NCBI RefSeq assembly: GCF_900114745.1
Contig: NZ_FOUB01000033.1
Span: forward strand, 1-39,574
Direction of reading: 5' to 3'
DNA from: Nitrosomonas communis
Lineage (GTDB): Bacteria > Pseudomonadota > Gammaproteobacteria > Burkholderiales > Nitrosomonadaceae
DNA length: 39,574 bases
Part shown: piece after piece, positions 8,288-15,425 of the stretch
Position numbering within the stretch: position 1 is the first letter of the stretch
Layout of the letters: each line of letters begins with the position of its first letter
The notes under the pieces: generated by a model
Told to the model about the DNA's origin: nothing
Seen by the model: the letters and a program-made list of their open reading frames with translations, nothing else
Databases searched by the model: none
Translations under genes and position numbers: made by a program

Positions 8288-9361
8288 ATGACTACCTTAT
8301 TCACTCCTCTAAAGCTTGGTGCAATTACAGTACCCAACCGCATCTTCATGGCTCCTCTCACTCGCTGTCGAGCAGATGCTGAGCACATTTCCACTGCTCT
8401 GATGGCTGAATATTATGCGCAGAGAGCGAGCGCTGGTCTGATTATCGCCGAAGCTACCATGATAATTGAAGGTCATTCTGCATTCTGGATGGAACCGGGC
8501 ATCTATTCCTCTGCTCAGATTGCTGGATGGCAGCAGATCACAGATGCTGTGCATGCTGCCAATGGCAGGATCTTCCTGCAACTCTGGCATGGTGGGCGAG
8601 CGTGTCATCCACTACTCAACCAAGGCAATCAGCCTGTTGCTCCCAGCCCCATTGCCATTTCCGACGGTGATGTATCGACTCCTGAAGGGAAGAAGCCATA
8701 TGTTATGCCGCGGGAACTACGTGACGATGAACTGCCCGGTATCATCGCTGGATTTAAAAAGGCAGCTGAAAATGCCAAATCTGCCGGCTTTGATGGCATA
8801 GAAATCCATGGCGCAAACGGATACTTGCTCGATGAATTCCTGCGCGATGGCTCCAATCAGCGCTCCGGTTCATATGGCGGCTCTCTCGAGAACCGGGCAC
8901 GATTGACGCTTGAAGTGTTGGAGGCTGTCAGCTTGGTGTGGGGCAGTGAGCGAGTCGGATTGCGTATTTCACCGCTTAACAGCTATAACAGCATGATCGA
9001 TAGTGACCCGATCGGATTATCCATCTGGCTTGCTAGCCGGCTTAGCGAGTTTCATCTTGCTTATCTTCATGTCATTCGAGGTGATTTACTGCAGCAGCAA
9101 AGCGGTGACATTATGACGCCTATTCGTAAGCATTACAGGGGAGTACTCATCGGCAACATGGGTTACACTGCCGAAGAAGCAGGCAAGGAAATCAATGAAG
9201 GAAAAATAGATGTGGTTGCTTTCGGCACGAGCTTCTTGGCGAACCCTGACCTGCCAGCCCGTATCAAGACCAACGCTCCCCTGAATCAACCCGATCCCGC
9301 GACATTTTATACCCCAGGTCCGCAAGGCTATACCGATTACCCAGCGCTGGACTCACTTTGA
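8288..9361 (+). CDS. nemA: NADH:flavin oxidoreductase, old yellow enzyme (NemA-like)
   Basis: A 357-residue FMN-dependent TIM-barrel enzyme of normal family length. It should reduce activated C=C bonds and nitro compounds (N-ethylmaleimide, enals, nitroesters) with NAD(P)H in the cytoplasm. The N terminus LGAITVPNRIFMAPLTRCRA is the FMN-binding start of the family. LQLWHGGRA, the substrate-binding His/Asn pair IEIHGANGYL (His174, Asn177) and GSYGGSLENRARL are all intact. AGGAG lies about 10 bases before the ATG. The gene is alone, with a terminator right after it. The exact symbol is by similarity; other OYE subtypes (xenobiotic or glycerol trinitrate reductases) share these motifs. Confidence 0.92.
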   Translation: MTTLFTPLKLGAITVPNRIFMAPLTRCRADAEHISTALMAEYYAQRASAGLIIAEATMIIEGHSAFWMEPGIYSSAQIAGWQQITDAVHAANGRIFLQLWHGGRACHPLLNQGNQPVAPSPIAISDGDVSTPEGKKPYVMPRELRDDELPGIIAGFKKAAENAKSAGFDGIEIHGANGYLLDEFLRDGSNQRSGSYGGSLENRARLTLEVLEAVSLVWGSERVGLRISPLNSYNSMIDSDPIGLSIWLASRLSEFHLAYLHVIRGDLLQQQSGDIMTPIRKHYRGVLIGNMGYTAEEAGKEINEGKIDVVAFGTSFLANPDLPARIKTNAPLNQPDPATFYTPGPQGYTDYPALDSL

Positions 9362-9389
9362 CTGTCATAATGGGTTTTGCAAAACTGGT

Positions 9390-9429
9390 AACGCTCTAAA
9401 GAAGTCAGTACTTATAGATGAGCGTTTTT
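9390..9429 (+). terminator. Rho-independent terminator of nemA
   Basis: AACGCTC at 9390-9396 pairs with GAGCGTT at 9420-9426; inside, AAGT/ACTT can also pair. The stem runs into TTTTTC. It lies 28 bases after the nemA stop codon. Confidence 0.7.
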
Positions 9430-9527
9430 CTACGTGTTTTTACTTATTTATTTAGCATATATTATTCGTTAATCTTGCAATACCTCAGAGATTAACGAAG
9501 GGATATCTAAACACAGTAAGGTGAAAC

Positions 9528-11102
9528 ATGAAATTAACACAAAACCTTAAATTCATCGGCTGCCTTGCACTAGCTTTGATGGTATGTGCCGAGCCAGTGT
9601 TTGCCAAGACCCTCAGCATGGTGGCTGAGGGCCTTCCACCCTCAGTCACGGTATTTGACACCGATACCGACAAGGTGTTGGGAACAGTGGCTATCCCGCG
9701 GGTTAATCTCGTCATCGGCGACGTATTGATCACATCGGATCAGACCCGGGGGTTTGTGACGAATAACAACAGTGAAATATTTGTCATTGATTTGACTAAA
9801 TCACATCCGGTTCTTGCGGAAGGGACTAACCCAATCCCCATATCGACTCATGGCCAGGATTTGTCGATCAGCCCCGATGGGAAATTCCTGTTGGTGGTGG
9901 GTGGCAACCCTAGAGAACCGATATCGGTCATTGATATAAATGCCCAAGCCGAGATAAATACCTTCACTGTTTCGGATGACGCTGATCTCAATTCGCTGGA
10001 TGTGTGCAGTGACGGATCGGTGTTGGTTGCGTCGTTTAACACCGGCAATCTATACCGGCTTACTCTAGATGGTGCCGGAAGTTTAACCAATACCGGTGAA
10101 GTGCTGTCTATCCGCAGCAGCGGCTCAAACGGCTTTTCTCCGGCGAATGTCTATTGCGCTTCAGGTGGCAGATCAGGCGTCGTCATAGGCTTTTATCCGG
10201 GTGAGATTCTTTCCTTTACCATCCCAGGGCTGACATTGGTCGATAAGCACGCTCTGACTGGGGGACTGGGTGGAATTTCAGCTGAAATCAATACGGCGTG
10301 GAATCGAATCTTTACCATGAGCACCCTTGAGGGAGGCGGGATCGGGGTTTTGGAAGCCTTTGATTACGACCCCACAAAAGCAGAACTGGGCGCTATGCCG
10401 CTCTTTGGCAGCGCGATTCATGATAATGGCCCACTCTTTTTCTTTGGCGTCGATCAGATGGTGCTGCACCCGCATGGCACCAAACTGTACATCTCCCAAC
10501 CCAATGCCATAAACATTTATGACACAAGTAGCGGCAAGCTGTTGAACACCATTACCGATCCCAACATCGTGACACCCAGAGGGATAGCGATTGCACCCAC
10601 AATTGATCTCTGCCAGCTTCCTCCGCCTCCTTGGGCGATTATCGGTTCAGCGGATAATGACACTCTGATAGGAACGGCAGATCATGATGTCATCCTTGGT
10701 TTGGATGGGGACGATATCATCGACGGCCGTGGCGGAAATGACCTCATCTGCGGTGGTCCCGGCAGAGATACACTTATTGGTGGTGCTGGTGACGATACTA
10801 TTCATGGCGGTGAAGGGGATGATACGATCAGCGGCGGCAGCGGCCATGACAAAATTGATGGAGGAGATGGCAACGATACGATTAATGGTGGCGCTGGCAA
10901 TGACAAGATTATTGGAGGTGCGGGCAACGATAAAATCACTGGTGGGTCAGGTGCGGATATAGTCTTGGGTAATGCTGGCGATGATACTTTAAACGTGGCA
11001 GATAACATCTCCGGCAATGATACTGTCGATGGTGGCACTCACATCAACGGTGATGCTTGTTATGCCGATCAGGAGGATAGCCTCACCAATTGCAATCCCT
11101 AA
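9528..11102 (+). CDS. secreted beta-propeller protein with C-terminal RTX calcium-binding repeats
   Basis: A 524-residue exported protein with AAGGTG before its ATG. Residues 1-26 are a Sec signal peptide ending VFA. Residues about 30-365 resemble YVTN/SMP-30-like propeller blades (SVTVFDTDTDKVLGTV, EIFVIDL, ISPDGKFLLVVGG, PISVIDINAQAEI). Residues about 372-505 contain about a dozen GGxGxDx nonapeptides (GGAGDDTIHGGEGDDTI and similar), which bind calcium and form a beta-roll. The protein ends in a short Cys-containing tail. An N-terminal signal peptide with RTX repeats is unusual, since most RTX proteins use type I secretion. The last 75 bases and the downstream flank are duplicated at 39132-39255. 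Confidence 0.85.
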   Translation: MKLTQNLKFIGCLALALMVCAEPVFAKTLSMVAEGLPPSVTVFDTDTDKVLGTVAIPRVNLVIGDVLITSDQTRGFVTNNNSEIFVIDLTKSHPVLAEGTNPIPISTHGQDLSISPDGKFLLVVGGNPREPISVIDINAQAEINTFTVSDDADLNSLDVCSDGSVLVASFNTGNLYRLTLDGAGSLTNTGEVLSIRSSGSNGFSPANVYCASGGRSGVVIGFYPGEILSFTIPGLTLVDKHALTGGLGGISAEINTAWNRIFTMSTLEGGGIGVLEAFDYDPTKAELGAMPLFGSAIHDNGPLFFFGVDQMVLHPHGTKLYISQPNAINIYDTSSGKLLNTITDPNIVTPRGIAIAPTIDLCQLPPPPWAIIGSADNDTLIGTADHDVILGLDGDDIIDGRGGNDLICGGPGRDTLIGGAGDDTIHGGEGDDTISGGSGHDKIDGGDGNDTINGGAGNDKIIGGAGNDKITGGSGADIVLGNAGDDTLNVADNISGNDTVDGGTHINGDACYADQEDSLTNCNP

Positions 11103-11429
11103 TGCCTACGCATTAGCAGGTTGGCAAAACTTGTGGCCTATTCCTTCTTTAGAAGAGTTAGAGGAGCTGATGTCATTGTTACTGCCAGAAAGTTCAGGAT
11201 GCCTTGGGACTGACAGAAGGATATGAGGGCAATGCAGGGATGCGCAGACCCTAAATCCTGAGGATCTGTGTAGTGCCAGTTGCCTGCTCCTGCAATAACG
11301 CGAGCTTCATCATTGGTTGGATATGCATTAGCGCAACGGAAAAAATGGCGCAGATCATCCATATAGCGCAAGGAAGGCGCCGAGTCTGGGGGAATCGGCA
11401 GCCACAGCAGGGCGTGAGGTGCGTGCACC
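11103..11429. other. intergenic region downstream of RTX gene
   Basis: No gene is seen. The first 50 bases resemble the flank of the RTX tail copy near 39206-39255. The rest leads into repeat family A; open frames on the minus strand are by-products of the repeat. Confidence 0.5.
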
Positions 11430-11638
11430 CCCCGAAATTTGCCGCCACGCCGCAACGTTTCCCCGAAAGCCACGCCAGGCATGGCACTCGGCGTTGCAGA
11501 TAAAACGCCACATCCCCGCAACGTCCCCGCCACGGGGCGGGCCGGCGCTGTTGCGCCACCGAGTCTCACCCGCCACGCTGCCGCCACGCCGAAACCCATG
11601 CCAGCCATCGCTGTTGCGGCGTTGCGGCATTTTCGGGG
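11430..11638. repeat. dispersed inverted-repeat element, family A, copy 3 (most complete)
   Basis: The left end CCCCGAAATTTGCCGCCACG and the inverse of the right end (GCGTTGCGGCATTTTCGGGG) match closely, giving terminal inverted repeats of about 27 bases around a 209-bp body. Internal blocks (CATGGCACTCGGCGTTGC, CCCATGCCAGCCATCG) recur in copies 1 and 4. No gene of its own; it resembles a MITE or large REP/BIME-type unit. Confidence 0.75.
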
Positions 11639-12008
11639 AGGCACGGCGCGAAACCCCGGGAAGCCACGGGGCGGCCGGGTGTGCCGAGTTAACCTTCTCT
11701 CCTCCGCAGACCAGATTAAAAGCATCAATCAGGACATAGGCTGAAATTCCGATATTGCTTCTGTCAGGGGCTACCACATGGTGGATGTAGGCTTCAGTAA
11801 GTTCAGCGGCTTCGTCAGGCGTCCCCAGAGGTCGCTAAGCAAAAAGCACATGCTCAGCATTTAAAATCCGATCCGAATCAGTCAATGAAATAGTGCAAAT
11901 AGTACAAAATTCATTTTGAACGGAGATATGGATTTTACTGTGCATTGTTAGCCAATTAAGTGTCGGAAAGCATGGTGCGCTGTCCCCAGCTTTAACACGA
12001 GCTATTAG
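11639..12008. other. intergenic region
   Basis: No gene is seen. GC-rich repeat tail up to about 11690, then AT-rich sequence leading to the convergent end of the gene at 12009. Confidence 0.45.
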
Positions 12009-12452
12009 CTAAGTGCGTTTCCATTCATCAACACGAGACTGTGAACGCTGCACAGTTTCTGCTGTGAAAAGCTCGGGATGGCGGACAACCACTGCCTCGA
12101 AAGCATAGTCTTGAAGCCCCATTTCGAGTAGCGCAGTATAACCAGTCGCTTCAGATTCACGATTTACAGCGCGTTCCACCGCCCCTAAGATTCCATGTCT
12201 TTTTATCATTTGCCATGTTCTTGTTGCACGTATTCTTCGACCACCCTTGGCGGTGAGCACTTCTTCATAGGCGTAGATGGCCTCAAGGCACTCGAGTTCT
12301 GCCGGCGTATTGGCACCGTAGGCTTCTGCTCGAAATTCCACAGCTCTTTTTCTAGCTTCATCTGCAAGGTCTCTACGGCCGCGCTCAAGCGCATTTTTTA
12401 CGAACCGATCGCATTCTTCTGGTGTTTTTAGCCTGGCAACCCTTTCATCCAT
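12009..12452 (-). CDS. conserved hypothetical helical protein
   Basis: A 147-residue, highly charged, helical cytoplasmic protein starting MDERVARLKTPEECDRFVKN. Conserved-looking segments are EAIYAYEEVLTAKGGRRIRA and TWQMIKRHGILGAVERAVNR. I recall this family as a widespread hypothetical of accessory regions, without known function. The segment TWQMIKRHG with flanking Arg residues suggests nucleic-acid or partner binding. It follows the gene at 12550 on the same strand with a 97-base gap. That gap contains a CTAAC-N11-GTTAG inverted repeat that may be a shortened attC site. Confidence 0.75.
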   Translation of the reverse strand: MDERVARLKTPEECDRFVKNALERGRRDLADEARKRAVEFRAEAYGANTPAELECLEAIYAYEEVLTAKGGRRIRATRTWQMIKRHGILGAVERAVNRESEATGYTALLEMGLQDYAFEAVVVRHPELFTAETVQRSQSRVDEWKRT

Positions 12453-12549
12453 AATAAAGTAATATCCCTAAATTTCCGCTTGAGTTACAGCGTGCTGTGG
12501 AGTGCGGTGAGAGAATTGTCCACCTAACTCCGAGCGGTTGTTAGTAGTT

Positions 12550-13251
12550 CTAGAGCCCAACAAGCACATTTTTGCGCCTGAATTTCCCAGTAACTTCGAA
12601 TTCTCGGTAGTCGAGCAACAACTCATTAATTTCATCATCTATTAATCCCTTATCTCTAATAAAGGCTTCTATTTCATTAGCTGTAGGAGCGATCCATTCT
12701 TCAAATCTTAGTAATTCTTGGAACTCATTGGACACAGAACGAAATCTCTCCTTTTGCTCTGCGTCTATCCCATTTTTTTCCCGCATCTCTTCAATTCGCT
12801 GTCTAATTCCTCGGTGAAAAATTATTCTCATTCCTTTATTCCACATTTGATTGGCCTGACTAACTTGGATGTCCGACGCGCCAATTTTCTTCAGACTTTC
12901 TATTATCTGATCGTGGAGCTTAATCCGTGTTGCAAGGGTTGTTCCGTCGAAGAAATTATCTGCCATGAGAGAAGTCAAGATGGCTTCTGATGACAAAGTC
13001 GCCACATCGCGTAGCTGTTCGATGGTTGCATTTGCATTGTTTACAATCTCTCTCATCTCCGCTTCGAACCCCGCTCCCTTAAAGCGCTGAATCTTATCAA
13101 TATTCAAGAATGCAAAGCTGATTGCGCCTGCCAACACAATAATACCCATCTCTGTTGGTTGTCCTAAGAGCCCGAACATCACAGCCAACAACATGGTTCC
13201 CAACGACCAATAAAATGCGATTTGATCATTCATATTTCGATAATTTCCCAC
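12550..13251 (-). CDS. membrane-anchored coiled hypothetical protein
   Basis: A 233-residue protein. Residues about 12-30 and 33-52 are two hydrophobic membrane helices (YWSLGTMLLAVMFGLLG, then MGIIVLAGAISFAFLN). The remainder is a charged, mostly helical cytoplasmic domain (MREIVNNANATIEQLRDVAT and further on RIEEMREKNGIDAEQKERF). I prefer the GTG at 13251, which has AAGG 6 bases upstream; the ATG at 13233 is the alternative and removes only six residues. No family is recognised. The two-helix anchor plus helical body is seen in sensors or partners of small conflict modules, but nothing here proves that. Confidence 0.7.
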   Translation of the reverse strand: MGNYRNMNDQIAFYWSLGTMLLAVMFGLLGQPTEMGIIVLAGAISFAFLNIDKIQRFKGAGFEAEMREIVNNANATIEQLRDVATLSSEAILTSLMADNFFDGTTLATRIKLHDQIIESLKKIGASDIQVSQANQMWNKGMRIIFHRGIRQRIEEMREKNGIDAEQKERFRSVSNEFQELLRFEEWIAPTANEIEAFIRDKGLIDDEINELLLDYREFEVTGKFRRKNVLVGL

Positions 13252-13289
13252 CTGCTACCTTGATTGGAAAGAAGTAAATATAAATCTGG

Positions 13290-13352
13290 TATACTTTTTA
13301 TGCTTTAAACATCTATTACAATAAGTAAAGCTGTTATGTTTGCTAACTTTGT
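13290..13352 (-). repeat. tandem-hairpin element U, copy 3 (degenerate)
   Basis: TATGCTTTAAACAT, then ATTACAATAAGTAAAGCTGT and TTGCTAACTTTG, parallel the order of blocks in the copies at 7059 and 7892. The stems are imperfect. It lies about 40 bases 5' of the gene starting at 13251. Confidence 0.35.
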
Positions 13353-13706
13353 ATCAGTTTAAATGAAATAACATAGAATTTTAAATATTATGATGGTGCT
13401 GGCTGATTAATATTATTATGTCATATTAGTTGAGATCATTCAGGGAAAATTGGTTGGCTAGTCTTTACTGAAATCGATCATTTCCATGGTGCAAATTATC
13501 AGCACAGTGCATATTCAATTCGATTTACATATTGCAGTACATTCAAATTAACCTCCTGCGATGCCCTGGGTCAGGGGCAACATCACACGCTCGATAAGCA
13601 TTAATTTAACAGGCGCATAGAACCCCGGAAATCCATGCTGTGCAAGGGAATGCGTCGAAGTAGGGGTATCGGCTGAGCTGCAGGCGAGGTGAGGCGGGCC
13701 GACCCG
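13353..13706. other. AT-rich intergenic region
   Basis: No gene, terminator or clear promoter is seen before the start of the next repeat copy. Confidence 0.5.
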
Positions 13707-13885
13707 CAAACTTACCGCCACAGCGCAACGTTTCCCCGAGAGTCACGCCAGGCATAGCGCTCGACGTTGCGGGTCATACGCAACAGATCCGCATAGTGCC
13801 TGTGGTGGTGTCATGGCGCTCCCCGCTGAGCTATCTGTAACCCTGCTGCGACCTCGCAAGCCTTTCTTGCCATGGATGTTTCGGC
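13707..13885. repeat. dispersed repeat family A, copy 4
   Basis: Starts TTACCGCCACAGCGCAACGT and continues GTCACGCCAGGCATAGCGCT, collinear with copies 2 and 3. The right half is degenerate (GGATGTTTCGGCGCGGCGGT). It passes almost directly into repeat B1. Confidence 0.65.
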
Positions 13886-13974
13886 GCGGCGGTATCATCG
13901 GAAGGCTCGAGAGAGACACAAGCTACAAGGCTCGGCGGTGGATGGGCGCTGGCGAGCCATTTCCCTTCATGACT

Positions 13975-14375
13975 GGCATTTTTCCCGGGGAGGGGCGACG
14001 AAGCCGGTAAAGGCGGTGAAGGGGGTACGCGGGCCGGGATGCAGCAGCGGCATGGCGCCGGGCCAAGTGCCGGGTGCGGGCGGAAAAAGGTGGAGAAAAA
14101 GGGGGTATGCGGAAATTCTTGCCCCGCATGGCACTCCGACATTTTCACCACCTTTTCCGCCTTTCCCCGGCAGACCCAGCGGAAATGTCGGGAGTTTTGC
14201 GCGCCCCCACACGCCCCACGCTGCGTTTTTTCATATGCGGCGGAAACAAGGTGGAAAAGGTGGTGAAGGTGGTAAAAGTGACGGAAAATGATGCCCCGCA
14301 TGGTTATTGGCACACCGGGAATTCACCACCTTTCACCGCCTTCGCCCCCTTTTACGGGCGCATACTCCGCAGTAG
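13975..14375. repeat. four-arm purine/pyrimidine repeat, family B, copy 1
   Basis: Alternating complementary arms: GGTAAAGGCGGTGAAGG near 14008, TTTCACCACCTTTTCCGCC near 14138, GGAAAAGGTGGTGAAGGTGG near 14254, and CACCTTTCACCGCCTTCG near 14327. Adjacent arms can pair into hairpins or a cruciform. The matching copy lies at 18270-18540, on the far side of the primase-helicase. Open frames through it encode strings such as VEKVVKVVKV and are not genes. Confidence 0.7.
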
Positions 14376-14570
14376 ATGCATACGCCTCGTTGCGGTATCG
14401 CTGCTGCAACCTTAAAACCCGTGCCGTCATTCAAAGCTGCGGCGAGGCGGCATTCTTGAGGATGGGTCGCCTTCGGATATAATCGGGGAGGAAGATAGCA
14501 ACTCAACCAGTGGTTCAGCAATTATACTGATTCTGCTATCAAGGTTGACTTATATAAAAGATAGGCGCAA

Positions 14571-15323
14571 ATGCATAACTTGAAAATAGACTTGGAATCA
14601 AGCCGCACAAAAGATGAAGCCATAGCATTGTTAATTGGCTTAGGTGACATGCGCATGATGCCGCAGGAAGATGCTCCTCCTGATGAAATAGACTTAATAC
14701 CCCGCTTTTGCTTGGGAGAGTATCTCTTCGGCGAATATGATCTGTTAAAAAGCGAATATAAGTGGGCTGTATCTCAAAAGCAGTCGGAAGAGATTGTTTC
14801 TGAAAAGCTGGTAGCATTAAATCGAATCAACGAATTAATCGCCAAGGCAAATATATGCGCGCGTTATTTTGATGATGAGATTGCTAAAGGCAAAGAATCC
14901 ATAATAAGGATTTATTGTCCGAGTGAAACATCTGTGCCTTATTACACGCTCAACAGCATTCTCCAATGGTGGGATCAGGTCAAATCAGAAATTGACGTAT
15001 CTCCCATCCTAGAATCCAACCCTTCCAAGGGTTTTCCATCGACTGAATCTCCCTCAGAAGATTGGTCATCCGAAACAAAAAGAGAAAATGTGCTTACAAC
15101 ATTTGCATTTTTGGTCGAAGCATTTGCCGAAACAGCTCCCCTGTACAAAGACGGCGGCAATCCGAATGCTACAACTATCTCCAAGAAAATAGAAGAGCTA
15201 GCCACGATAGCTAATAACGGTCGCCCAATAACTGCTCAAAGATTTCAAACCATAAGAAAACTAATAGCAGAAGCAAGTGAAATCAAAGAAAGAACTATGT
15301 TGAGAAAAGGTAATAATGCATAG
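14571..15323 (+). CDS. hypothetical protein upstream of island primase
   Basis: A 250-residue acidic, soluble protein of unknown function, starting MHNLKIDLESSRTKDEAIAL. The N-terminal half has the patch PRFCLGEYLFGEYDLLKSEY. The C-terminal half (residues about 165-250) is helical and basic near its end (FQTIRKLIAEASEIKERTML). No motif I know. It sits 102 bases before the primase-helicase on the same strand, between the two family-B repeats, so it probably belongs to the replication module. Base composition is AT-richer than the repeat before it. An accessory replication or regulatory role is a guess. Confidence 0.7.
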   Translation: MHNLKIDLESSRTKDEAIALLIGLGDMRMMPQEDAPPDEIDLIPRFCLGEYLFGEYDLLKSEYKWAVSQKQSEEIVSEKLVALNRINELIAKANICARYFDDEIAKGKESIIRIYCPSETSVPYYTLNSILQWWDQVKSEIDVSPILESNPSKGFPSTESPSEDWSSETKRENVLTTFAFLVEAFAETAPLYKDGGNPNATTISKKIEELATIANNGRPITAQRFQTIRKLIAEASEIKERTMLRKGNNA

Positions 15324-15425
15324 CTTTTAAAAATTTACCTTTTACCTTCTGGTAAAAAAATTAATACCTCATCAGATTCGATGTAATGGTGCCCCTCATT
15401 AATCACCTTCAAGGAGGTAAAATCA

